This document shows, piece after piece, positions 53,360 to 62,328 of a stretch of DNA of 64,000 nucleotides. The number at the start of each line of letters is the position of its first letter. Positions within the stretch are counted from its first letter, which is position 1. The stretch comes from Aquimarina mycalae (GTDB lineage Bacteria; Bacteroidota; Bacteroidia; Flavobacteriales; Flavobacteriaceae). Location of the stretch: assembly GCF_029906345.1 (NCBI RefSeq), contig NZ_JARYGY010000005.1, forward strand, positions 372,001-436,000. Reading direction: 5' to 3'. The position numbers and the translations under genes are program-made. A model generated the notes under the pieces. That model ran no database searches. It worked only from the letters and a program-made list of their open reading frames with translations, and was not told where the DNA came from.

Positions 53360-54029
53360 TAAAATATACGTATTAGATGGTGCATTGTTGCAATGCAATC
53401 AAGGTTTTGTTCCTGCTAAACTTTTGGTAACGCAAAATCAAAAGGTGAAGATTCAAGGCAAGTTTAAGGCAACAGATATGGATGTACAAGTGCCTGCTAC
53501 TTTTGGTCAGTGTAAATTAAAACCAACTAGTGGAGGGTATTTACCGTGTATACCAGCTTTACAGAAATGGACAAAAACCACAAAAACTTCCACATTAGGG
53601 GGAAGTAAAAAATTCTTATATGAAGATTCTGAATGTATGTGCGGTACTGGTGGTAAAGTAACTATTATGCAGCCTATGCAAATTAACACTGCTGGAAGCG
53701 CAAAAGAAAAGTTCAAAGAAATAGCCATGGCTATTCCTGGTGCAATGATGGGTAATGACAAAGCTCCAAAAGTAGTAGAAAGTTACTGGATGGATGAAGA
53801 TGGAAATGAAAAAGTCGATACAATTAATTATGGGCAAAAAGCATCCATTTTTGTAATGACAGAAAATATGGATCCTGGAAAAAGCTTGAAAGTTAATGTA
53901 TCAGAAAAAGAAGGAAAACAGATAGATGGAAAACAAGATCAGCTAGTATATTCGGGAACTGTAAAGGCGGATGGTACAGCAGAGCTAAAACTTTTGGAAA
54001 CAGAAGAAAACTGGAATAAAGAAAAATAA
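53352..54029 (+). CDS. PAAR-like spike tip protein (DUF4280)
   Basis: A 225-residue protein whose N-terminal two thirds match DUF4280, a PAAR-like fold that sharpens VgrG. Typical are MSSKIYVLDGALLQCNQG (residues 1-18), TFGQCKLKPTSGGYLPCIPA (about 50-69) and SECMCGTGGKVTIMQPMQ (about 93-110), with the six or seven cysteines expected for metal binding. The C-terminal part (about 135-225) is an extra beta domain of MKVN-type repeats (GKSLKVNVSEKEG). It overlaps the 295-residue gene by 8 bp and precedes the VasX-like gene by 14 bp, which suggests this tip carries that effector. Confidence 0.82.
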   Translation: MSSKIYVLDGALLQCNQGFVPAKLLVTQNQKVKIQGKFKATDMDVQVPATFGQCKLKPTSGGYLPCIPALQKWTKTTKTSTLGGSKKFLYEDSECMCGTGGKVTIMQPMQINTAGSAKEKFKEIAMAIPGAMMGNDKAPKVVESYWMDEDGNEKVDTINYGQKASIFVMTENMDPGKSLKVNVSEKEGKQIDGKQDQLVYSGTVKADGTAELKLLETEENWNKEK

Positions 54030-54043
54030 ACTTCTATAGAATT

Positions 54044-57000
54044 ATGGGTGGCAGAACAAGAGAATTATCATTGCAAATAGAAGCAGAAGGAAGAACATTT
54101 GATTTTAGTGATCAAACACTAGTATTAGAATGTAAAGCAGAACCTACAATTAAGTTACATTTTTTGAGATTTGGGGTACTTCTAGACACCCCAAAAGAAA
54201 GCCATTTACAAGCTAAAGTAAAAACGGAAGACGGAAAATCGCAAAAAGATGAAAATGGTAATATCATCTTAGAAGAAGTCATTATTTCAGATCCTCGATT
54301 AGAGAATTATAGTACGGTACACACAGGTCTAAACCCAGGTTATGTATACATTATTGATGAAAGTAAACCTGATCAATCTATAGAATTCGAAGTAGATGAA
54401 TATGGTAATTTTAAATCAATTTCTTGGGAAAAAGGTGAAGAAGGTTTTCCCGATATTAGGATAACAGATGGAAAAGATAACAATAATGGATACTATGAAG
54501 CCGAGTTCGAAGCTGTAGTTTGGGTAGCCTACTCTCCTATTCAGTGGACAAAGGAATATTATGACTCTTTTGTTAGTGATGCTGGGAAGCGAAAAGATCG
54601 AATGACACAAATACAGGCTAGCGGGTTTCCACTAGGAACGATACAAAGTTCTACGGATCATGCTCCTTACACAGGTATCACCACATATTTCTCTTCAGAA
54701 AATAAAAGTCTTTGCCGAAGTATACAGCAAAAAATAGATGCTGTTCAGAGAATAGAAGAAAAAAGAGAACAAAATCGAAAAGAAAACTCTGATCATCAAG
54801 AGCCAGAGATCATGACTGATATGTTTGTTACATTGGATGATCCAATAAATTCTGCAATAGATATTGGTGAAGGTCTTTCTGATAAAATATTAGATTTCAA
54901 AGCATTAGTAGATGCTATACAAACAGGGGAAACTTTAAAACAAGCATACGATAGATTACTACAAGGCAATTTAGAAGGACCAAAACCTGAAAAAGAATAC
55001 CAATCGTTATTATCATTAGCGCTAACATGCTATCTAATGGTCTATAATGATAAAGATTCTATACTAGAATATGATGGTGGGTCTCCAGGATGGAATTATA
55101 GTGATCGTCATTCTCTGGATCCACGTCCTAAAACTAAAACTTTTTATGGTAAACACACATCACACACTTTACCAAACACCAGTACAATAGGCTATGGATT
55201 AGATTATCAAAAATTAGAAGGTATATTAGGAATAAAAGAACGAACTGCCCTTAGAGAAGAAATAGTAGAGTTTAAAAAAGATTTTGCTAAATATCTTGAA
55301 TCAAAAGGATTTAAAAAGGTTCTGGACGACTATACAGATAACCTGAAAGAACGTACCATTGAAGGACGCGGATTATTATTAGAGCTTTTAGACCCTATTA
55401 CCATTAATACATATGATTTTGACAGACATATGCTATTAAAAAAAGAGTATAAAAAATCTGATGAATGGATCGATTGGGTATATCGCATGATCGACGAAGA
55501 TTATGAAAATGAGTTTTCAAATACGAATGTAAAGAGTACGACTTCAGGGTTCGAAAAATTAGACCCTATGTACGCATTACTTACTCCGACCATTAACTTG
55601 GATAAAGTAGTAGATAAAACAAGAAGTATTAGCCATAAAATTGCCAAAGTATACAAGAAAAAATTAGGGCATCATTCGAAGCAAGCTTTTGTAATGAAAA
55701 AAGTGGGGCGTACTATGTTCAAGGAAATTGCAGACAAGCAAGAATTCGTAGTTGCTAAACTTAATAATAATCTAACCGTTTTTGGTGAAAACATGTTTCA
55801 TATCGAAGATGGAGAGATGAGAATGAGGTTACACGAATTGGGTGTAGAGATAGATAATGATTATATCAAACAATCCAATAATGTAAAGGTAAAAGGCAAG
55901 CATAATTATGCAGGTAAAAAAGGAAACCTTTTAAAAAGAAGACCAGGTTTTAAGAACACCAAAATGCAAACCGAAGTTTTAAGAGCAATACACGGTAGTG
56001 AAGGAATAGAGATTTTAGAAAGTGTTGATAATGGTAGTTCACAAAATAAAATCAGCCTACGTGTACGAAAAAAAATTGGAGCAGATGAGATAAAATCCAA
56101 TGCAAAAAATGTGAAAATTGCGCAAATAGTAAATGGTCGTGCTTTTAATGGGGTATTTGCTTTTTTAGAAGCTATTAACCTGGTAGCTGCATTTAATAAG
56201 GTAAGAAGTGAAAATAACACTAAAGACAAAGTTAATTTTGTAGGTGCGGGTGTAAAAATGACAGAGGCTGGAACGAATCTTCTTAAAGCTCAACTTAATT
56301 TTAAAAATCCTAAAAACCCAAAGATTGTAGGAGTTGGTAAATTTGCGACGCAGCTAAGTCTTATAGGAGGAGCTTTTACGGCAGGTATGTGTTTTTGGGA
56401 AAGCGTAGAAGCAATGGATAAAGGTGATATGGATAGTGGAATAGCTCTGGCGGGTGCAGGCGCAGCTTTCGCATTATCTACCGCTGCTCCTTATATATTT
56501 GCATCTGCTTCTGTAGCGGGGCCTGTAGGCTGGATCGCTGCAGGGATTGGTGTAGGATTAATCATTATTGCAGCCTTATTAACGGATAGTGAATTAGAAA
56601 CTTTTTTTAAAAACTTTGTGTTAAGTGACACAGAAGCGTTTCCAAAAGCCGAAGGAGATACTCCTATGGAATATAGTCGTAAGGTATTAGCCAACAAAGA
56701 AGATTTGGTAGACGATGATTATATAGAAACACTAATGCATCCTTCAGATGCAGAAGCTAGTTTATTTGATGCAATTGTATGTAAAAATATGATCTTCACT
56801 CCTACAGAAACCAAAATTGAAGGAGATGGGTATAATCCATATACTAATCCTGGAAATATCAAAACTCATACCGTATCTGCCTATAAAGTAGATATGTCGT
56901 TTGTACAATTTTTTAACCAAGAAAATCAAGTAGATACAGAAATACTATTTTATCCCGACGGTATTAAAAAAGGAAATCCTATAAGACTTCAAGTAGATGA

Positions 57001-57298
57001 TGGAAGCCTCTGTAAAACAACAAATAAACAAGGTAAAGACGCCTTGACCTTAGCTTTTTCTATACCTGAGGAACAACAAGATCGAATCACTAAAAAATCC
57101 GAAGTGCTTTTTGCTCTTAGATTAAAAATTGACCCATCTGCTAACTTGTATTTCCCATATAAATTGGGCGGAAACGAGCGTTATCTAGGTGCTAAAATTA
57201 AACTAAAAGGAGAACGCTTTATGTTATCTGATATGACACAAAATGAGGAAGTTTTGTTTGCTCCTTTAAGAGATCTTAAAAATTCTGAAACATGGTAG
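54044..57298 (+). CDS. VasX-like pore-forming T6SS effector candidate
   Basis: A 1,084-residue protein, close in length to Vibrio VasX (about 1,085). The N-terminal region has the VasX-type pattern LNPGYVYIIDES (about residues 105-116), then EFEVDEYGNFKSISWEKG and WVAYSPIQWTKEYYDSF (about 165-181). A long helical middle follows (about 230-740), with ARTMFKEIADKQEFVVAK-like helices. A colicin-like hydrophobic cluster at about 765-846 includes FATQLSLIGGAFTAGMCFW, then a Gly/Ala-rich stretch and VAGPVGWIAAGIGVGLIIIA, fitting membrane insertion. The C-terminus (about 890-1084) is a soluble beta domain. Preceded by a PAAR-like tip and followed by two membrane proteins. Pore formation is inferred. 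Confidence 0.7.
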   Translation: MGGRTRELSLQIEAEGRTFDFSDQTLVLECKAEPTIKLHFLRFGVLLDTPKESHLQAKVKTEDGKSQKDENGNIILEEVIISDPRLENYSTVHTGLNPGYVYIIDESKPDQSIEFEVDEYGNFKSISWEKGEEGFPDIRITDGKDNNNGYYEAEFEAVVWVAYSPIQWTKEYYDSFVSDAGKRKDRMTQIQASGFPLGTIQSSTDHAPYTGITTYFSSENKSLCRSIQQKIDAVQRIEEKREQNRKENSDHQEPEIMTDMFVTLDDPINSAIDIGEGLSDKILDFKALVDAIQTGETLKQAYDRLLQGNLEGPKPEKEYQSLLSLALTCYLMVYNDKDSILEYDGGSPGWNYSDRHSLDPRPKTKTFYGKHTSHTLPNTSTIGYGLDYQKLEGILGIKERTALREEIVEFKKDFAKYLESKGFKKVLDDYTDNLKERTIEGRGLLLELLDPITINTYDFDRHMLLKKEYKKSDEWIDWVYRMIDEDYENEFSNTNVKSTTSGFEKLDPMYALLTPTINLDKVVDKTRSISHKIAKVYKKKLGHHSKQAFVMKKVGRTMFKEIADKQEFVVAKLNNNLTVFGENMFHIEDGEMRMRLHELGVEIDNDYIKQSNNVKVKGKHNYAGKKGNLLKRRPGFKNTKMQTEVLRAIHGSEGIEILESVDNGSSQNKISLRVRKKIGADEIKSNAKNVKIAQIVNGRAFNGVFAFLEAINLVAAFNKVRSENNTKDKVNFVGAGVKMTEAGTNLLKAQLNFKNPKNPKIVGVGKFATQLSLIGGAFTAGMCFWESVEAMDKGDMDSGIALAGAGAAFALSTAAPYIFASASVAGPVGWIAAGIGVGLIIIAALLTDSELETFFKNFVLSDTEAFPKAEGDTPMEYSRKVLANKEDLVDDDYIETLMHPSDAEASLFDAIVCKNMIFTPTETKIEGDGYNPYTNPGNIKTHTVSAYKVDMSFVQFFNQENQVDTEILFYPDGIKKGNPIRLQVDDGSLCKTTNKQGKDALTLAFSIPEEQQDRITKKSEVLFALRLKIDPSANLYFPYKLGGNERYLGAKIKLKGERFMLSDMTQNEEVLFAPLRDLKNSETW

Positions 57299-58050
57299 AT
57301 TTTAAAAGGGAAATCACTCATACCGATTATAAATATGAAAAACAACTCAAAAAATACTATCATCGAGTAGAGAAAAAAATTTTTAAATTACCACATGGAT
57401 TGGATAAACTCAGTAAAAAAGAAGAAGAGAAATACCGATATACTACTGATCAATTTATTATGTTTCATACCAAAGGTAACATAACTCCAATTTTAGGAGG
57501 AGCAATATCTTTAATATTGGCACTCATTTTTGTGGATAGTTTTTTTTCAGGAGAAAGATTAGAATGGTTTGAACTATTTGTTTTTAGTTTATCTGTGATC
57601 TTAACCCTTTTTTTCGCCATATATTATTTTACCAAACCCAAAAAAGAACAAATTTTAAATCGTAGAGATGGATTAATCACTTTGACAGGATTTTATTGGC
57701 AAAAAAACATCACCATGCCTTTTAAGAATTGTTTATTTGCTTATACAACAGGAGGAGAAGATGGTACTGGAGCTTTTATGTTACAAGCCATACGCCCTAC
57801 CAAAAGTAGATTAAATTCTTACGATGATTTTATGATCTCTAGTGATTGTTATGACTCTATGTCTTTAATCTGCTGGTATATGGATAAAAATCGACCTTTA
57901 CCTCCTGGAGATGCATTTGATGAATATCGTCAACAAGATTATGAAAATCGTAAAGCAAAAGGTTTTCCGAGACCCTTATATCCAGGAATATCAACACCCG
58001 AAACTACAAAAGAACAACAAAAAGAACGACTTGCTATTGGAGGATGGTAA
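57292..58050 (+). CDS. Membrane protein, candidate immunity factor 1
   Basis: A 252-residue protein with two membrane spans (about residues 63-84 and 92-113), short termini inside the cytoplasm and a C-terminal tail YMDKNRPLPPGDAFDEYRQQ (about 195-214) that continues to IGGW at the end. Its start overlaps the stop of the VasX-like gene by 7 bp. VasX-type effectors are neutralised by membrane immunity proteins, so this gene is the first candidate. The tail is nearly the same as that of the next gene. No family name is given; a DUF6708-type assignment could be tested. Confidence 0.7.
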   Translation: MVDFKREITHTDYKYEKQLKKYYHRVEKKIFKLPHGLDKLSKKEEEKYRYTTDQFIMFHTKGNITPILGGAISLILALIFVDSFFSGERLEWFELFVFSLSVILTLFFAIYYFTKPKKEQILNRRDGLITLTGFYWQKNITMPFKNCLFAYTTGGEDGTGAFMLQAIRPTKSRLNSYDDFMISSDCYDSMSLICWYMDKNRPLPPGDAFDEYRQQDYENRKAKGFPRPLYPGISTPETTKEQQKERLAIGGW

Positions 58051-58060
58051 AGAATTAGGA

Positions 58061-58714
58061 ATGAAAATATTCAAGATATCTCAAAGAAAAACTAATTTTT
58101 TATTAAAAGTAAATAGTGTTAATGATAAAAAAATTATAAAAAAAACGCTTTCTCCCGATTTTCAACTGTCTTTATTTTTTTTGATAATTTCAGTGGTATT
58201 AGAATTTATTTTTACGATAATGTATAATGAGTTTGTATATATCGGATTTTTTTTCGCTATTCTTTCATTTATTTTCGGAATAATAACATTTGTTAATATG
58301 AAAAAAAAAGGAAACATAAAATTTATCCTAGATAGAATAAATGGACTTATTATTTTTCCTAAAAACATTCATAATTTATCTACGAAGGAATACAACATAT
58401 ACAATATCAGAATAGATAAAGATAACAAAGAAGTTTATTATCTAAAAGAAGATAATCAACATCACTTAGTATATCATTTCTTAAAAAGAATAATAACTAA
58501 AGATAGTTTTCTAAACGATTGGAATTTTATTTTTTCGTATATGGATAAAAATCGACCTTTACCTTCTGGAGATGCATTTGACGAATATCGTCAGCAAGAT
58601 TATGAACGTCGTAAAGCAGAAGGTTTCCCAAAACCTTTATATCCAAGTTCTATAAAAACTCCCGAAGCTACCAAAGAACAGCAAAAAGAACGACTCGAGA
58701 TTGGAGGATGGTAA
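58061..58714 (+). CDS. Membrane protein, candidate immunity factor 2
   Basis: A 217-residue protein starting at the ATG at 58061 (11 bp after the previous stop; an open frame back to 57911 lies inside the previous gene and is not used). It has two spans (about residues 34-56 and 60-80), then a variable middle and the tail YMDKNRPLPSGDAFDEYRQQ (about 159-178), ending in IGGW as in factor 1. Only this tail is strongly shared; the N-terminal parts have diverged. This looks like a duplicated immunity gene whose specific part has changed. Alternatively it defends against a different effector. Confidence 0.7.
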   Translation: MKIFKISQRKTNFLLKVNSVNDKKIIKKTLSPDFQLSLFFLIISVVLEFIFTIMYNEFVYIGFFFAILSFIFGIITFVNMKKKGNIKFILDRINGLIIFPKNIHNLSTKEYNIYNIRIDKDNKEVYYLKEDNQHHLVYHFLKRIITKDSFLNDWNFIFSYMDKNRPLPSGDAFDEYRQQDYERRKAEGFPKPLYPSSIKTPEATKEQQKERLEIGGW

Positions 58715-58894
58715 GTTCTTAAAACACTAAGTATTCTCACATTGATAGAAATCAGAAATTCATATTTTTTATATACAATTTTAAATAATTGTTTTAATAT
58801 TAATACGACCCAAATACGTCTAAATTAGCACTCTTTTAGTTAGCTTATTATAACTTAAAAGGCTTTCATCAAAAATTTACAACATCAAAAGTTC

Positions 58895-59761
58895 TTATTG
58901 TATCATCATAGTTAACGGAATTGTATAGGTACTTAGCATAGGCTCTCCATCGGTATTCTCTGCAGGAGTAATCACCTTAAGATTATTTATGATTAATTTC
59001 AGGTCATAAGTTAAATCCTCGTCTGGAGATTTTGCCGTAATATTTTTAATTCCTCCATCAATATCTATAGCAAAAAGAACCAATACTTTAATTCTCTTAT
59101 GATCATTTAATGAATCATATTTTTTTAAATCTAATGCATCCAAAATACGATTTCTAATAACCTTATTTAAACAACTCTTCGCATTCTTTTCCATACATCC
59201 ATCTAAAACAGGATATTTGGAGATGACAGAGTTTTCCAAACTCTCTTTATCCACAGTAACCTGTTTAAAGACAGAATCAATCTTTTGCTCTGGAATTGCT
59301 TTCTCCTCTTTCGGTTTTTTGACAACAGGTAAAAAATTAACTTTTTCATTATCAATCTTCAGTACTTGAAGTTTTATGTTATCGATAAATCCAAATACTA
59401 TATTTTTATCAAGGTCAACAGTCATTAAGGTTATTAATTTTTTCTTTTCCAAAGAAATTAAATTTTCTCCCTTTATTGTACGCCAAACAGAATTTTCAAA
59501 ATCTTTGATATTCCTTTTCATTTCTTTGTTCTCACCATCATACATGAATGAAAAATGACCATCTCCTTTAAAATGTAGAACCGTTGTACCTAACTCTTTA
59601 AGTATTTTTTTTTCTCTACTATCATTGAATTTATTCTCTGGAACGATAACCTCTTCAATCTTCCATTTTCCCGCTATAAAATCATCATCGATTTTTTGAC
59701 AGAAAAGAAAACCAGAATGAATAAAAAATATCAAAAAACAAAATCTACACTTAGAAAACAT
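58895..59761 (-). CDS. Secreted protein with lipocalin-like and TonB C-terminal-like domains
   Basis: A 288-residue exported protein (signal FCFLIFFIHSGFLFCQK, to about residue 23). Residues about 30-140 form a lipocalin-like start (GKWKIEEVIV, then FKGDGHFSFMYDGENK), residues about 145-185 are a Lys/Glu/Pro-rich linker, and residues about 190-288 follow the pattern of TonB C-terminal domains in Bacteroidota: YPVLDGC, then DGGIKNITAKSPDEDL and VITPAENTDGEPMLSTYTIPL. It opposes the T6SS cargo genes and has no visible partner. Role unknown. It is not itself an energiser, since the membrane anchor of TonB is missing. Confidence 0.65.
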   Translation of the reverse strand: MFSKCRFCFLIFFIHSGFLFCQKIDDDFIAGKWKIEEVIVPENKFNDSREKKILKELGTTVLHFKGDGHFSFMYDGENKEMKRNIKDFENSVWRTIKGENLISLEKKKLITLMTVDLDKNIVFGFIDNIKLQVLKIDNEKVNFLPVVKKPKEEKAIPEQKIDSVFKQVTVDKESLENSVISKYPVLDGCMEKNAKSCLNKVIRNRILDALDLKKYDSLNDHKRIKVLVLFAIDIDGGIKNITAKSPDEDLTYDLKLIINNLKVITPAENTDGEPMLSTYTIPLTMMIQ

Positions 59762-60263
59762 TCAATAAATAATTTAATTTTTGGTACAAATATCTTATTT
59801 CGAAATATAAGAAATTGTATCTTATTATTCAGATAAAATAAATCATAAAACCTAGGTTCTTATCTAGGATAATTCTGAATCTTTCTTCTTTTTTGTAAAT
59901 CGTTAAAAACGAGAAAATCCAATTTATTACACCTTTTTAAAGAATTTCAACACTAATTTTATGTTTCATTATAAAAACATCTAACAATTAAAAGGGCATA
60001 TCATTGATAAAATTATAATTCAAAAATACTTTGTGAGTTCTGTTACAAAATTTAATCAAAAAATAATATACTCAAAACTTCTGAAGAGTATGTATACAAG
60101 AATCTAAAAAGCACATAATTCCTAAATTCATAACAACCTACTCTCGTTAGATACAAACCAACTACTGCTAAATATAAATTCCTATCATACAGACGCAAAA
60201 CATTTTTTAATATTTAGGTAACAATTATATCCGTTTGTGTATATAAGTTTGATTACTATAATA

Positions 60264-60290
60264 TAAAGGGGGAAATCAACCCTTTTTTAT
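60264..60290 (+). terminator. Small hairpin with T-tract
   Basis: Stem AAAGGG/CCCTTT with a 9-nt loop, followed by TTTTAT. No upstream gene on the plus strand since 58714, so it may end a short RNA or read-through from the immunity genes. Confidence 0.4.
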
Positions 60291-60371
60291 GTAGGAAATC
60301 ATAAAAACAACTTTGTTAATTATAATGACTTTAAAAAATTGAGTATTTTTATGTAAACAACAATTCGGTAC

Positions 60372-60379
60372 TATTTTTG
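60372..60379 (+). promoter_or_regulatory. -7 box for vgrG2
   Basis: TATTTTTG fits TAnnTTTG. It would start a transcript with an unusually long leader of about 150 nt before the vgrG2 ATG (60535). Confidence 0.45.
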
Positions 60380-60534
60380 CTTCTTTCTAAGAAACTATAA
60401 TATCTGAAATTCCCTCCCAAATCGTTCAGATTAATTAGAAAGTTAACCTTGCTTTCAAATAGTACACTAAAATATAATTACGTATAGAATCTCAATAGTA
60501 GCGTATGCTATAAAATTGAAAATAACGAGAAATC

Positions 60535-62322
60535 ATGGCTTTGCAATCAAACACACAAATATTTATAGGAGGATCTCCAATTACTGCCTATAAAAGATTA
60601 ATGCTTCATCAAGAAATCGATGCCCATCATGTGCTTGAACTAGTATGCAGAATGGACGTATTAGAAAATATAGGAGGAGAAATTGCCTCAGAGAGCAAGA
60701 ACTATCTTGGTGAAATTCTTACAGTAAAAGTATCTTCTCTAGATACTGCTAATGGATATAAAGAGTTAGAATTTAAAAGTATTGTAACTTCAGTTAGCAA
60801 CACAAAAGGGTTTCATCAACAAAGTGGGGATATGGTTTCTATAAAAGCGCATAGCTGTAGTATCATCACAGATGATGGTCCGCATTATGATTCACATAGC
60901 GATGTAGGTCTTTCTGAAATTTTAGATAAAACTTTTCAAGGTTATGATCAATCTAAACTCGAAACCAATTTTAACCCTCAGAATTCTGAAAGCCTTCATT
61001 ATAGTGTACAGCACAACGAAAGTGCTTTTGAATATGCCAGTAGATTAGCAGCACAATATAGTGAATGGTTTTTTTATGACGGAAGTAAACTCATATTTGG
61101 AAAACCTGAAGACAAAGAAGCAACAGAACTAAGCTATGGTCATGATTTACAAGAATTCTCTTTAAACCTCAACCCTACACCAAATAATTTTAAATATTTC
61201 ACTAACGATTACCTAACCGATGAACAACATGAGATGGCCACAGCTCAGGTTAACTCTGGAGTTAACGGGTTTAACGGTTTTACAAGTGAAAAAAGCGAAG
61301 CAATATTTGCTAAAGAAACCAGTGTATATGTAAATTCATATTATGACCCTCAACTCAAAAAGAGATTAGACAAGCACGTAGAACAACAAAAAAAAGCTAC
61401 CGAAATAAAACAAGTTCAGATTCAAGGAGTAAGTGATAATCCTGGAGTACATTTAGGACAGGTAGTAAAAATTAAAGGAGAAAGTACTGATTACGGAAGT
61501 TTTAGAATAATTAGTGTTTCTCATACTTCTACTGAAAATGGAAAATATCAAAATCGCTTTGTAGGAGTAACAGCAGATTTGGATGTATATCCTAATACCA
61601 ATATGATGGCGTTTCCAAAAAGTGAATCGCAAGTAGCCACAGTGATGGATAATGCAGACCCTGATGGTATGAGTCGAATAAAAGTTCAGTTTCCTTGGCA
61701 AAAAGCTAGCGGAGAAGAAACTCCTTGGCTTCGTGTTTTAACTCCTCATGCTGGAGGTGGAAAAGGTTTTCAATTTACACCAGAAAAGGATGAAGAAGTC
61801 ATTGTAGGTTTTGAAGGAGGTAATGCAGAAAGACCCTATGTGATGGGAGCACTTTTTACTGGTGGTAGTAATGCTGGAGATTGGAAAACCGAAAAGAATG
61901 ATATCAAGGCTATTAAAACGCGTGGCGGACATACACTTTCATTCTCCGACGAAGACGGAAAAGAAACGATTACCATTACCGATAAAAATGGTAACTCAAT
62001 TATTTTAGATACTTCTAAAAAAGAAATAAACATTAGTGCACCAGAAAAAATTAATTTCTCATCTAAAGAAATTAATATCAATGCTTCAGAAACAGTTAAT
62101 ATCGACGGCACCAATAATGTAAATGTAAAATCTAAAGAAATTCTGAACGATGGAAGTGCCAAAGTAACAGTAAACAGTGGAGCTAAAGTAGAAATTGGCG
62201 CTCCAAGTACATTGGTCGAAGGAAAAGCTGAATTAAAGCTGACCAGTAAAGGGATGACAGATATAGATGGTACAGCTATGACGAATGTAAAAGGTGGATT
62301 ATTAAATCTTAACTGCGGGTAA
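60535..62322 (+). CDS. vgrG: T6SS spike protein VgrG (TssI), copy 2
   Basis: A 595-residue spike. It shares most of its N-terminus with VgrG1 (MALQSNTQIFIGG, LMLHQEIDAHHVLEL) and the gp5-like segment NADPDGMSRIKVQFPW (about residues 375-390) and GFEGGNAERPYVMGAL (about 428-443). The C-terminal needle is different: short beta repeats such as INISAPEKINFSSKEI (about 500-515) and the final Gly-rich strand NVKGGLLNLNCG. It begins a third cargo module with the adaptor-like gene and the PAAR/Rhs start, 6 bp and 3 bp apart respectively. Confidence 0.95.
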   Translation: MALQSNTQIFIGGSPITAYKRLMLHQEIDAHHVLELVCRMDVLENIGGEIASESKNYLGEILTVKVSSLDTANGYKELEFKSIVTSVSNTKGFHQQSGDMVSIKAHSCSIITDDGPHYDSHSDVGLSEILDKTFQGYDQSKLETNFNPQNSESLHYSVQHNESAFEYASRLAAQYSEWFFYDGSKLIFGKPEDKEATELSYGHDLQEFSLNLNPTPNNFKYFTNDYLTDEQHEMATAQVNSGVNGFNGFTSEKSEAIFAKETSVYVNSYYDPQLKKRLDKHVEQQKKATEIKQVQIQGVSDNPGVHLGQVVKIKGESTDYGSFRIISVSHTSTENGKYQNRFVGVTADLDVYPNTNMMAFPKSESQVATVMDNADPDGMSRIKVQFPWQKASGEETPWLRVLTPHAGGGKGFQFTPEKDEEVIVGFEGGNAERPYVMGALFTGGSNAGDWKTEKNDIKAIKTRGGHTLSFSDEDGKETITITDKNGNSIILDTSKKEINISAPEKINFSSKEININASETVNIDGTNNVNVKSKEILNDGSAKVTVNSGAKVEIGAPSTLVEGKAELKLTSKGMTDIDGTAMTNVKGGLLNLNCG

Positions 62323-62328
62323 TACATC

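Larger units (their letters stand above)
59762..60534. other. Long AT-rich intergenic region before vgrG2
   Basis: A 773-bp stretch with no convincing gene on either strand. It holds a hairpin with a T-tract (60264-60290) and a -7 box (60372-60379) for vgrG2. The rest shows nothing that I can name; it may be the scar of a lost cargo gene. Confidence 0.6.

Noticed and set aside
57911..58060. Upstream extension of the second membrane protein
   Set aside because: These 50 codons overlap the first immunity candidate in another frame; the ATG at 58061 follows its stop by 11 bp and starts directly before the first clear domain.
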